From Endozoicomonas sp965232255 (GTDB lineage Bacteria > Pseudomonadota > Gammaproteobacteria > Pseudomonadales > Endozoicomonadaceae): a stretch of DNA of 64,000 nt. The stretch is taken from the NCBI GenBank assembly GCA_965232255.1, contig OZ246962.1, forward strand, positions 1,426,001-1,490,000, in the 5' to 3' direction. This document shows, one piece after another, positions 51,339-60,132 of this stretch. Within the stretch, counting starts at the first letter, position 1; every line of letters begins with the position of its first letter. Position numbers and translations under genes: made by a program. The notes under the pieces are model-generated. The model was not told the DNA's origin and made no database searches. It saw only the letters and a list, made by a program, of their open reading frames with translations.

Positions 51339-53282
51339 ATGACGCCCACTGCCATTGCTGTAACGGCATCCCTGTTCTCATTTGCCGTGGCATGGTTTGC
51401 CTGTCGCCAGACCCAGCGCAGCCTGATCAGGCAAATGGAACAGGAATTGGATGCCGGGCAACTGCATATCGACGAATTGACGGAACAGAAAAATACCTTG
51501 CAGAGCGAGTTAGCCCAACAGCAAGTCAACTTTCAGGAGCAGCTTGACGCCAGCAAGCACATGCTGCACCAGGAAACCCTGCGCCTGACTGACCAGTCTA
51601 ACCAGCATCAGCTCAAGGCCGGGCGTCTCGAAGCTGTACTGGCCAGTGAGCGTAAGCACGAGGCTGAGAAGAGTCGTGACCTGCAGGAGTTGCATAATGA
51701 GTTGCAAGCCGAGCGAGCTGGGCGCAGTCAGAGCGATCAACGCGTTAAGGAGTTGGAAACCCGTCTTGAGGAACAGCAGGCTCAGAACCAAAAGGCCCTG
51801 GCGCTCCTCAATGACAATAAGGAGTCGTTAAAACAAGAGTTCAAACACTTGGCCCATGAAATTTTTGAAGCGCGGGGTAAGGTTCTTTCTGACCAGCACC
51901 ACGAACAACTGCACTCACTGCTGGCACCTTTCAAGGAGCAACTTGGTGAGTTTCGCAACAGGGTTGAACAGACTCACCAGGAAGACAGTGCCGGCCGCGC
52001 AGCCCTGAAGCAACAGTTGGAAACCCTGCATCAGCTGAATCGCAAGATGACCGATGATGCTGAGAGTTTGGCCAAAGCCCTGAAGGGGGATAAAAAACTG
52101 CAAGGTAATTGGGGCGAAATGCAGGTGGAGACTATTCTGGACAATAGCGGACTGATCAAGGGGCAAGAGTATCAACGTGAGCCTAATTACCGCGATGACA
52201 ATGGCCAAAACTGGCGTCCTGACTTTATTGTTCACCTTCCGGAAGGCAAACACCTGATCATCGACTCCAAGGTGTCGCTGGTGGACTACATGGCCTTCGT
52301 CAACGCTGAAACCGATGCTGCGCGCGATGCAGCCATGAGCCGCCATATTCAGAGCATTCGCAACCACATTAACGGCCTTAGCCAGAAGGATTATCCCAGC
52401 CTACCGCAGATCAAGGCTCCGGATTTTGTTTTTATGTTTATGCCCATTGAGCCGGCCTTTATTTCCGCCTTCCAGCACGATCAGCAGCTGTTCAATGACG
52501 CTTTTGAAAAACGCATTGTCGTGGTAACACCAACTACGTTGCTCGCCACCTTGAGAACGGTGGCCAATCTCTGGACCATTGAACGACAGAATGCCAATAC
52601 GCGCAAACTGGCTGAAAAAGGCCGTCAGGTATACGACAAACTTCGTATCTTTGTGGAGAAAATGGAGAAGCTGGATATTCAGCTAGGCAATGCCCGCACC
52701 ACCTATGACGATGCCATGGGAACCCTCAAGCATGGGCGTGGCAATCTTATTGCCCAAGCGGATCAATTCCTCGCCCTGGGTGTACGAGTCAAGAAAGAGT
52801 TGCCCAGCAAAACCCTGGAAACTGCTGATCTGGAACCGCTTGAGGCAGAAGAATTGTTGGCTCTTGAGGTCGAAACCGACGATATAGAGCCAGCAACATC
52901 GGCGCCTGAATCGGTAGATATTGCCATTGCCCAGCAAAACAGTGTCACATCCGTAAACAGCGCTTTGCCAGATGCGGAGATGTCGAGTACGGGCGAACAC
53001 TCCCACGGTTTACTTGACCTTGCCTCTTTGAATGCTCGGCCAAGCTCTGTCACCAAAACAGAAGAGGGGAACTCTGAACCAGTAATTTCCGAGACATTTC
53101 CAGTAGACAATGAGGCTTTTGCTCCCGATTTTTCTGCCCTGGAATCCTCGTTAACGAAATTGGATGGACTGTCGGCGGATGAGCAGTTGTCCACACTGGA
53201 AGCAGAGCTGGCTCGACTGGAGCAGGAGCATCCAGAACTTGCTGGCTATCAACAGCCATCACCGCCCAATCATCCTGAATAG
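51339..53282 (+). CDS. rmuC: RmuC-family DNA recombination protein
   Basis: About 647 residues. One N-terminal membrane helix (IAVTASLFSFAVAWFACRQ) is followed by a long coiled coil (about 30-220) and the RmuC nuclease-like domain: GNWGEMQVETILDNSGL, DFIVHLPEGKHLIIDSKVSL and PDFVFMFMPIEPAF. The family limits recombination between inverted repeats. The C-terminal 150 residues are acidic and low complexity, making it longer than E. coli RmuC (475). The ATG at 51339 follows AGAGAG. Confidence 0.9.
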   Translation: MTPTAIAVTASLFSFAVAWFACRQTQRSLIRQMEQELDAGQLHIDELTEQKNTLQSELAQQQVNFQEQLDASKHMLHQETLRLTDQSNQHQLKAGRLEAVLASERKHEAEKSRDLQELHNELQAERAGRSQSDQRVKELETRLEEQQAQNQKALALLNDNKESLKQEFKHLAHEIFEARGKVLSDQHHEQLHSLLAPFKEQLGEFRNRVEQTHQEDSAGRAALKQQLETLHQLNRKMTDDAESLAKALKGDKKLQGNWGEMQVETILDNSGLIKGQEYQREPNYRDDNGQNWRPDFIVHLPEGKHLIIDSKVSLVDYMAFVNAETDAARDAAMSRHIQSIRNHINGLSQKDYPSLPQIKAPDFVFMFMPIEPAFISAFQHDQQLFNDAFEKRIVVVTPTTLLATLRTVANLWTIERQNANTRKLAEKGRQVYDKLRIFVEKMEKLDIQLGNARTTYDDAMGTLKHGRGNLIAQADQFLALGVRVKKELPSKTLETADLEPLEAEELLALEVETDDIEPATSAPESVDIAIAQQNSVTSVNSALPDAEMSSTGEHSHGLLDLASLNARPSSVTKTEEGNSEPVISETFPVDNEAFAPDFSALESSLTKLDGLSADEQLSTLEAELARLEQEHPELAGYQQPSPPNHPE

Positions 53283-53505
53283 GTAACCAATTTTTTTCAT
53301 CAGGAGGAATCAGGAGAAACGATCGATCGCTCAGTCATTTCGCTGTTTGTCCCATTAGCCGCAACGGGTCAGGAGTGGCAGGGCGATCCTGGGCAACGCC
53401 AACAAAAATCACAAGCCGGGGTCAGATAATCAACTAGAATGGGATGCTGCGGAGAATATCAGGGTTGGAATCGGTCAATGATAGATTCAACAAGGTGAGT
53501 ACAAG

Positions 53506-54015
53506 ATGTCAAACCAGATCCACCACCAGTGCTGGTCCTACAAACCAAATCCTTCTGTTCCGCCGTCACCGGAAAAGCGAAGTGCGTCACAATCTGGTCG
53601 AGTGGCCGGACATGCCACTGACGACAACTTTATTCCCGCTGATGCAGTTCCGGGCAGGTCTGCTGAGGCACCCACGATAAATCAAAGGGGAGTGAACCGG
53701 GAAGAGCAGGTACCGTTTAAATACACCAGAACCGTCAGTCAGCAGGTTATTGAGGGTGAAGCAACGCCTGAGGAAATCAGGAAATTTTTAACTGCTGATC
53801 CCATAGGTCCAGGCTTCCAGGTATTCTCACATCCATTGTCTGAGTGCATCCACTGTAACGATCCACAGTGGATGCAGTACACGCCACCGGCTACGCCATC
53901 TGGCTCACCACGCCTGCCTGCGCGCCACAATACCGGCCATGCGTTTGGCCATACTGCGCATTTTGATAATAGCAGGCAATCTATGGCCCAACCTATGGCT
54001 CAACGCCAGCGCTGA
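53506..54015 (+). CDS. Orphan protein, 169 residues
   Basis: No family recognised. It is rich in Pro, Ser, Gln and His, and probably mostly disordered (KPNPSVPPSPEKRSASQ, TPPATPSGSPRLPARHN). Two short CIHC-like cysteines lie in SECIHCNDPQW. The ATG follows AAGGTGAG at good distance, which supports it as real. Its composition resembles the other accessory proteins in this window. It is convergent with gpmI. Confidence 0.5.
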   Translation: MSNQIHHQCWSYKPNPSVPPSPEKRSASQSGRVAGHATDDNFIPADAVPGRSAEAPTINQRGVNREEQVPFKYTRTVSQQVIEGEATPEEIRKFLTADPIGPGFQVFSHPLSECIHCNDPQWMQYTPPATPSGSPRLPARHNTGHAFGHTAHFDNSRQSMAQPMAQRQR

Positions 54016-54057
54016 GCACACAGGATTTGTGGACATTGCTTGCCTATAACGTGTACA

Positions 54058-55587
54058 TCAAACCACCAAGGACTTACCAGTCATCTCGGGAGGCTGTTTG
54101 AGGCCCATAAGTTGCAGCAGGGTTGGTGCTATGTCGGAAAGAATGCCGTTTTTTAACTTAATCTTTTTCGGACCAACGTAGATCAGGGGAACCAGCTCGC
54201 TGGTGTGGGCAGTGTGGGCTTGACCGGTTTCCGGGTCTGCCATCTTCTCGGCATTGCCGTGATCAGCGGTGATCAGGCATTGGCCGCCCACTTCGTTCAG
54301 CGCGGCGACCACGCGACCGACGCATTCGTCCACAGTCTCGATGGCCTTGACCGCAGCGTCGAAAACCCCCGTATGACCCACCATATCGGCGTTGGCGTAG
54401 TTGCAGACGATCAGGTCGTACTTGCCGCTGTGGATTTCTTGTACTAGTCGGTCAGTCACTTCCGGGGCACTCATTTCCGGCTTTAAGTCGTAGGTTGCCA
54501 CTTTGGGTGATGCTACCAGCACACGCTCCTCGCCCTTGTAAGGCTCTTCACGGCCACCGCTGAAGAAAAACGTGACATGGGCGTACTTCTCAGTTTCGGC
54601 AATACGCAGCTGGGTTTTGCCCAGTTTTTCCATGTATTCTCCAAGCGTATTGGTCAGCTTGCTGGGCGGGAAAGCACAGGGAGTAGCAATGTCAGCCGAG
54701 TACTGAGTCAGCATGACAAAGCTGGCCAACTGCGGTACCCGGTCACGAACAAAACCATCAAAATCAGGCTGAACAAATGCCCGGGTGAGCTCCCGTGCCC
54801 GGTCTGCCCGGAAATTCATAAATATCAGCACGTCGCCATCGTTCAGGCGCACGGCCTCATCGCCGATCACGGTGGCCTGGACGAACTCATCGTTTTCACC
54901 GCGCTCATAGGCTGCTTTCAGGCCCGCTACGGCAGTGGGCGCGAAAAATTCTGCCTTGCCATCGGTGATCAGATCATAAGCCTTTTGCACACGATCCCAA
55001 CGGTTGTCGCGATCCATGGCATAGTAGCGGCCAATCAGGCTTGCTATACGACCAACGCCTTTTTCTTTCAGTAATGCGCCCAGGCTTTCCAGAGATGCTT
55101 CAGCACTGCGTGGTGGTGTATCCCGACCGTCCAGGAAAGCATGTACATAAACGGCAGTAGCCCCACGACGGATGGCAAGTTCGACCATGGCGTGAATATG
55201 TTTTTCATGACTGTGCACACCACCGGGCGACAACAGACCCATAATATGCACCGCCTTGTCAGTCTTAACTGCGCGGTCCACCGCCGTGGTGAGTACTTCA
55301 TTGCGGAAAAAGTCACCATCGGCAATGGCTTTGCTGATACGGGTGAGTTCCTGGTAGACCACCCGGCCAGCGCCGAGGTTCATGTGACCTACTTCGCTGT
55401 TGCCCATCTGACCATCAGGGAGGCCGACATCCATCCCGGAGCCGGAGACAAAGCTGTGAGGATCTTCCCGCCAGAGACTATCCATCACCGGCGTGTGGGC
55501 GGCCTGAATGGCATTGCTGGCATGTTCTTCACGGTAGCCGTAACCATCAAGGATGATCAGGGCGGTAGGGGTGCGCTTCTCTGTCAT
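54058..55587 (-). CDS. gpmI: Phosphoglycerate mutase, cofactor-independent
   Basis: A 509-residue enzyme (E. coli GpmI 514) that interconverts 3- and 2-phosphoglycerate in glycolysis. The metal site ALIILDGYGYRE opens the protein. The catalytic Ser is in DGQMGNSEVGHMNLG. VHIMGLLSPGGVHSH, HAFLDGRDTPPRS and CLITADHGNAEKM are family blocks. Divergent from the rhodanese-like gene. Confidence 0.97.
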   Translation of the reverse strand: MTEKRTPTALIILDGYGYREEHASNAIQAAHTPVMDSLWREDPHSFVSGSGMDVGLPDGQMGNSEVGHMNLGAGRVVYQELTRISKAIADGDFFRNEVLTTAVDRAVKTDKAVHIMGLLSPGGVHSHEKHIHAMVELAIRRGATAVYVHAFLDGRDTPPRSAEASLESLGALLKEKGVGRIASLIGRYYAMDRDNRWDRVQKAYDLITDGKAEFFAPTAVAGLKAAYERGENDEFVQATVIGDEAVRLNDGDVLIFMNFRADRARELTRAFVQPDFDGFVRDRVPQLASFVMLTQYSADIATPCAFPPSKLTNTLGEYMEKLGKTQLRIAETEKYAHVTFFFSGGREEPYKGEERVLVASPKVATYDLKPEMSAPEVTDRLVQEIHSGKYDLIVCNYANADMVGHTGVFDAAVKAIETVDECVGRVVAALNEVGGQCLITADHGNAEKMADPETGQAHTAHTSELVPLIYVGPKKIKLKNGILSDIAPTLLQLMGLKQPPEMTGKSLVV

Positions 55588-55798
55588 GACTTCTTAACCT
55601 TGGCCAGTGAAATAAGAGCATTCTACCTGCTTCGCTGTTGGTTTCCAGTGAAATACCTGCACAAAACAGCGGCGCACAAAGCGTCACAGTTCGTTAGTAT
55701 CAAGTTACAGTATTTTTCAGCGTTTTCATCCCTTACTTTCCGGGTACGGGATCAGTATACTTGCCCCCTTTCAATTGACAGATTGACAGCTTGTGGGC

Positions 55799-56215
55799 AT
55801 GGACCAACTTATCGAATTTGCAACGAATCATCCTCTGTACGTGGGTGCCCTGGTGGCCCTGGGCAGTGCATTGGCCTTCACGGAAATGCGCAAAGGCGGT
55901 CAGAGTATCTCCAGCGCGCAGCTGACGGCACTGGTTAACCAGGATGCGGCTGTGGTGCTTGATGTGCGCGACAAGGCTGACTTTAACAAGGGACACATCG
56001 TTGACGCCATCAGTATGCCGTTTACAAAAGTCGGTGAGCATGTTGGTGAACTGGAAAAATACCGCGAAAAGACCATTATTGTAGTGGACGCCATGGGACA
56101 ACACAGTGGCAGTGTCGGTAAGACTTTGAAAAAAGCCGGTTTTGCCAACGTGGTCAGACTTAAGGGAGGAATGTCCACCTGGACTGGTGACAATTTGCCG
56201 GTAGTGAAAAAGTAA
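55799..56215 (+). CDS. yibN: Rhodanese-like membrane-anchored protein (YibN-like)
   Basis: A 138-residue protein with a short N-terminal membrane segment (about 10-25) and a rhodanese domain (VVLDVRDKADFNKGHIVDAIS, VVRLKGGMSTWTGDNLP). The usual catalytic Cys is replaced: the loop reads VVDAMGQHSGS. It is therefore unlikely to transfer sulfur and may be a structural or regulatory relative. It sits between gpmI and secB, as YibN does in E. coli, which supports the symbol. A GTG two codons upstream is an alternative start. Confidence 0.85.
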   Translation: MDQLIEFATNHPLYVGALVALGSALAFTEMRKGGQSISSAQLTALVNQDAAVVLDVRDKADFNKGHIVDAISMPFTKVGEHVGELEKYREKTIIVVDAMGQHSGSVGKTLKKAGFANVVRLKGGMSTWTGDNLPVVKK

Positions 56216-56353
56216 TTCGGACTCCGGCAGTAGCGTCCCGGGCGAGTCTCTGGGCGCGCTGAATTTCTCCAGTGCCCCACGCTGGATAATCTTTTTTTCA
56301 CCCGTATGCGTTGTTAAGCGCTTGGCTCATCAATCAAAAGTAAGGAAATGACA

Positions 56354-56842
56354 ATGGCTGAAAATCAGCAACAATCCTCGCAACAGGGACCACAGTTTGC
56401 TCTGCAGCGTCTCTACGTGAAAGACATCTCCTTTGAATCACCAAAGGCTCCTGAGATCTTTCAAAGCCAGTGGCAGCCAGAAGTTAAGCTTGATCTGAGC
56501 ACCACTAACCGCAATCTGGAAAGCGATCTGTATGAGGTGGTTCTGTCTCTGACGGTTACTGTGGAAAACGTACAGGTCGGCGACAAGAAAGACACTGCGT
56601 TCGTGGCTGAAGTGCATCAGGCCGGGGTTTTCCTGGCCAAAGGTCTGAACGAAGAAGAGCTGCATCGCACTCTGGGTGCTTTCTGCCCGAACATCCTGTT
56701 CCCGTACGCCCGTGAAGCCATCGATAACCTGGTGCTACGTGGCAGCTTCCCTCCGCTGATGCTGGCTCCGGTTAACTTCGACGCCCTGTACATGCAGGCT
56801 CGTGAGCAGCAGGCTGGCAAGCAACCTGAAGCGGTAAACTAA
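56354..56842 (+). CDS. secB: Protein export chaperone SecB
   Basis: A 162-residue SecB (E. coli 155). It keeps exported proteins unfolded and passes them to SecA. FALQRLYVKDISFESPKAP, CPNILFPYAREAID and PPLMLAPVNFDALY are signature blocks. The ATG at 56354 lies at proper distance from AAGGA; an ATG six bases earlier is too close. Confidence 0.97.
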   Translation: MAENQQQSSQQGPQFALQRLYVKDISFESPKAPEIFQSQWQPEVKLDLSTTNRNLESDLYEVVLSLTVTVENVQVGDKKDTAFVAEVHQAGVFLAKGLNEEELHRTLGAFCPNILFPYAREAIDNLVLRGSFPPLMLAPVNFDALYMQAREQQAGKQPEAVN

Positions 56843-56990
56843 ACCACTGCTGTTAAGGTAAGTTGTTTTCCACAACAAAAACCCGCGCCGCCTTGACTGC
56901 ATTTTGCTTGCAAGGCAGCGGTGGGAATTTTTGTCATTGCTGGTCCTCTTCTTCTCACAACCTCTACCCAATTTCAACGATAGATAAATG

Positions 56991-57455
56991 TCAGCAGCCC
57001 CCAGTGAATGCCAGCTGCCGCCAAGCCTCATAAACGACTACTGCCACAGTATTGGACAGGTTGAGGCTGCGACTGTTTGGCAGCATCGGTAACCTTAGCA
57101 CCTGATCTTCAGGGAGGGATGTCAGAATCTCCGCTGGCAAGCCCCGGGTTTCCGGGCCAAACATCAAGGCATCCCCAGGCTGAAACGAACAATTGCTGTA
57201 ATTGCTGCGGCCCTTGGTGCTCAATGCCATTACGCGGCTTGGCTGAACCGCTGCCAAAAAAGACGAATAATCCGCATGAATCTTCAGTTCAGCAAATTCA
57301 TGGTAGTCCAGCCCGGCTCGCTTCAGGCGTTGGTCGTCCAGTTCAAAACCGAGTGGCTCAATAAGATGGAGACGAAAACCAGTGTTGGCACACAGGCGGA
57401 TGATATTGCCAGTATTGGGCGGGATTTCTGGCTGATAAAGCACAACATCAAGCAT
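56991..57455 (-). CDS. trmL: tRNA (cytidine/uridine-2'-O)-methyltransferase TrmL
   Basis: A SPOUT methyltransferase of 154 residues that modifies the wobble base 34 of certain leucine tRNAs. LDVVLYQPEIPPNTGNIIRLCAN opens the family; LMFGPETRGLP and RLPMLPNSRSLNLSNTVAVVVYEAWRQL form the SAM-binding knot. The frame is open 10 codons further to 57485 and neither start has a clear ribosome site; 57455 matches the family start. Confidence 0.93.
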   Translation of the reverse strand: MLDVVLYQPEIPPNTGNIIRLCANTGFRLHLIEPLGFELDDQRLKRAGLDYHEFAELKIHADYSSFLAAVQPSRVMALSTKGRSNYSNCSFQPGDALMFGPETRGLPAEILTSLPEDQVLRLPMLPNSRSLNLSNTVAVVVYEAWRQLAFTGGC

Positions 57456-57497
57456 GGATGGATCCAATGGGTCGTTAAACGACAATAATAGAGTATG

Positions 57498-58202
57498 TTA
57501 CAGGGGAAACCTTTGGGTTTCCTCAAACTCTCCATCAAACAGTCCGTACCGGATGTAACCTTTGTCAGGTATTGCTCCTGCAGGCAGAGGCATTTCCCAA
57601 CGACCACCGGCGTATATTCGGGATCCTTCCGTTAAGTCCGTACAACTGTCATTTGTCGTACAGTATTGGCCATTACGCAATACCACATTCATATTGCCGC
57701 TGTTGGTAAACGTTATCTTGTCATTACCGACAGTGGCAGCCACTTTGTACTGCGGATTTTGCGGACGTACGAACACCAGTGCCTGGTAAGCGACCAGCAG
57801 TTTAATCGCGGTCTGTTGTGCTTCGAGCTCACCCACCACCGGGCGGAAAGTGACTCGGTACACCAGCTCCCGGTCTTTTGGGGTTTCCAGGCTGACCAGA
57901 CGTACTGTCTTGCGACCATTAGGCGCGATGATGGCTTTGCCCGGCGTGGCCAGCAGTTTAATCTCACTGGGGTCTGTCACCCGGATGCGATCCTCCTGTT
58001 CGGTGCCCGGATTCACTACGTTGTAGACTTCGGTTTGCAGGTAAAGATTTTCGCTGGCTGGATTGGAGACTACGATGTCCTGGCGAGGCAGTTCGTCGGG
58101 CTTGAAGTAGACAATCACACGATCAAGAGACATGGAGGCCACAGCTGGTGTAGTGAACACCAAAGTAATCAACAGAAGCAGGGCATTCTTTAATGGCAGC
58201 AT
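57498..58202 (-). CDS. PapD-like periplasmic pilus chaperone
   Basis: A 234-residue exported protein with a signal peptide (MLPLKNALLLLITLVFTTPAVA) and a PapD-like immunoglobulin fold: VIVYFKPDELPRQDIVVSNP, KAIIAPNGRKTVRLVSLE and the tail RYGLFDGEFEETQRFPL. It should guide pilus subunits across the periplasm. The gene downstream on the transcript is trmL; no usher gene is in the window. The start at 58202 follows CGGAA and gives the signal peptide. Confidence 0.78.
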   Translation of the reverse strand: MLPLKNALLLLITLVFTTPAVASMSLDRVIVYFKPDELPRQDIVVSNPASENLYLQTEVYNVVNPGTEQEDRIRVTDPSEIKLLATPGKAIIAPNGRKTVRLVSLETPKDRELVYRVTFRPVVGELEAQQTAIKLLVAYQALVFVRPQNPQYKVAATVGNDKITFTNSGNMNVVLRNGQYCTTNDSCTDLTEGSRIYAGGRWEMPLPAGAIPDKGYIRYGLFDGEFEETQRFPL

Positions 58203-58352
58203 GGTAGTTATTCCGTTATTGGTCATGCTTTGAACGACAATGTTATTACATTTTTTTGGCACCATTCTATGGGATTCTACCAGAATCTCAAACAGGGTTT
58301 GTGTGACATGCTCCCACTACCAAGCTAGTTGGCAGACTTGGGAGGCAGGGTG

Positions 58353-58841
58353 TCAATTGGCGTGGATAATCAAAGTGGCTGCTTGTGTAGTGTCCTGAAA
58401 ACTCGCAGTGGGGGTAGCGCTCAGGCTGAGAGTACTGTTTTGGCAATCTGACGCTGTGACAAATAGTCCGGATGGTTCATTGGTAATAACAGTTGTGCCG
58501 TTCGAGTTGGTGGCCTGCAGATTTATATCCTCGTTACCTTCCGCCGTCAGACTGAACTGCGATAGTCCTCGACCGGTTACGCACAGCGCCACTGGAGTGT
58601 CAAAACTCAGAGTGTCGATGGGTATTACTGTCGGGTTACCGGCCTCATCCACGGCTTGTTCATCCACAATGGCTATTTGGGAGCGCAATGATGGGTGAAC
58701 AATCAAGGTGATGGAAAATGAACCGGAAGAAGTTTTGCCCAGGCTTCCCTGGGTGGCGGCTTCGGTTTTGCAGGGGTGGGTAAGGAAAATGCTGAGAAAA
58801 AGGGCTCCAAGTCCATGGCGAACAAGTGATTTGCCTTCCAT
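58353..58841 (-). CDS. Secreted protein, possible pilus subunit
   Basis: A 162-residue exported protein. The signal peptide covers about residues 8-28 (GLGALFLSIFLTHPCKTEA). The mature part is rich in Ser and Thr and looks like beta strands (GSFSITLIVHPSLR, NSTLSLSATPTASF). Two Cys (ALCV and SDCQ) could form a disulfide. It is 150 bases upstream of the PapD-like chaperone on the same strand, which suggests a subunit for that chaperone. The family is not firmly recognised. Confidence 0.6.
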   Translation of the reverse strand: MEGKSLVRHGLGALFLSIFLTHPCKTEAATQGSLGKTSSGSFSITLIVHPSLRSQIAIVDEQAVDEAGNPTVIPIDTLSFDTPVALCVTGRGLSQFSLTAEGNEDINLQATNSNGTTVITNEPSGLFVTASDCQNSTLSLSATPTASFQDTTQAATLIIHAN

Positions 58842-58921
58842 AACATTACTACCTGACTACTTGACTGCTACGTTAAGTTCTCAGTATAGGCAGCTCAACG
58901 GACAGGTGGTTGCCGGGAATG

Positions 58922-59310
58922 TCATATTGCCAGCTCGCGGATTTTACGGGTCACGGTGTTACGCCTCCAGCCCAGTGGTATGGCGACCCCGGTTTTACGA
59001 TCGCTCGTGTGTGTCAGGGCTGCGGTTATGGCAATCGTTTCCATGGCGGGTATGGCTGGTTCCAGGATGGCTGCTTGCCCATTCGTCAATTGTTGGTCGC
59101 ACCATCGGCGAAAATGGTGTTCCCAGCTGTCTGCACAAATGAGCAGTATCTGCGCTGTTGGCTCTTGCAATTCTGTTGGCAGATCGGTGATCAGCACTTC
59201 TCGCCCGGCGGCCATAACAGTCAGCCAGCGACAAGTGTTTTCCAGTTGGCGTACATTGGCAGACCAGTCCAGAGTACAGAAATAGTTCAGCGTTTATACG
59301 GCTACCCATG
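58922..59310 (-). pseudogene. ntrC: ntrC (glnG) remnant, C-terminal end only
   Basis: Read on the minus strand, the sequence LDWSANVRQLENTCRWLTVMAAGREVLITDLP and, at the end, ALTHTSDRKTGVAIPLGWRRNTVTRKIREL match the end of the NtrC AAA+ domain and its Fis-type helix-turn-helix. A TAA stop lies just before this part, and the receiver domain, ATP site and GAFTGA motif are missing. No ntrB is found between it and the DUF4124 gene; 59311-59462 shows nothing. The normal order glnA - DUF4124 - ntrB - ntrC is otherwise kept. Confidence 0.85.
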
Positions 59311-59462
59311 AGCAATAATGGAACTGGTCATTTGCTCAGGTGGGTGGAAAGCGCACCAGAATAGTGCATGGTGAGAAGGTGATGTACCAGGTTTGTGCGG
59401 TTTGTGATATGCCGACAGGTATGGTTTGCACAAAACAGCCTGAACAAAATATCGGCTAATGC

Positions 59463-60008
59463 TTAACGCGGAGGATTGATCGATACATCCGGCGTGAAAA
59501 TTGTTCTGTGCACATGAATGGTATTGCTGGTGGACTGAACAACCTGCTGTTGACTGTCAATGATTTCTGCGGTCAGTGTATGGGTGCCGCGCTCAACCTC
59601 TTTGAGTACAAACCTGGGTTGTCGGCGAGATTCCCCCACGACGACGCCATTGAGTCGCAGGCGTACCATGTGGCCAAACATGACCCGCGGCGTAGTGGTG
59701 ATTTTAACTGTAATGGTTTCCTGATCGCGTACCGTGGCGTTATGGTTGGGTTCGGTGATGGTTAAGCGCGAATACAAGGCTTTTGTTGGTACTGTGACGG
59801 CAACCGGTGGCAGTCTGTGTAAGGGCACAGAAGGCATAGGAGTCAGTGGGCGCAGATTGATTGTTTCGCCAGGGTGGTCTGTTGGGCGAGTGTCGGTAAA
59901 TATTATATTGCCGTTGTTGTCCACTGTTTTGTAGATGGTAGCCGTCTGCGCCGGAAGGGAAGTGGCCAGTATCAGAAATGATCCGGCTATTACCAATTTT
60001 ATCGTCAT
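59463..60008 (-). CDS. DUF4124 exported protein
   Basis: A 181-residue protein with a signal peptide (MTIKLVIAGSFLILATSLPAQTA) and a DUF4124 domain, IYKTVDNNGNIIFTDTRP, close to the N-terminus. The C-terminal part looks like an immunoglobulin-type domain (YSRLTITEPNHNATVRDQETITVKITT). In Pseudomonas-type genomes such a gene lies between glnA and ntrB, as here. The start at 60008 follows GGAG. Function unknown. Confidence 0.82.
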   Translation of the reverse strand: MTIKLVIAGSFLILATSLPAQTATIYKTVDNNGNIIFTDTRPTDHPGETINLRPLTPMPSVPLHRLPPVAVTVPTKALYSRLTITEPNHNATVRDQETITVKITTTPRVMFGHMVRLRLNGVVVGESRRQPRFVLKEVERGTHTLTAEIIDSQQQVVQSTSNTIHVHRTIFTPDVSINPPR

Positions 60009-60084
60009 CGCCTGTGCTCCAGAGCAAACCATGCTTGATTTATATCGCGTTGATGGCCGGTTAACTTGATGCAAAGGCAGGACA

Positions 60085-60116
60085 TAAAAAAGCCAGGGCA
60101 AAGACCTTGGCTTTTA
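60085..60116 (-). terminator. glnA terminator
   Basis: Read on the minus strand: AAAGCCAAGG / CCCTGGCTTT hairpin followed by T6. It lies 17 bases after the glnA stop. Confidence 0.85.
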
Positions 60117-60132
60117 ACGGGGCAGTGTCGTC

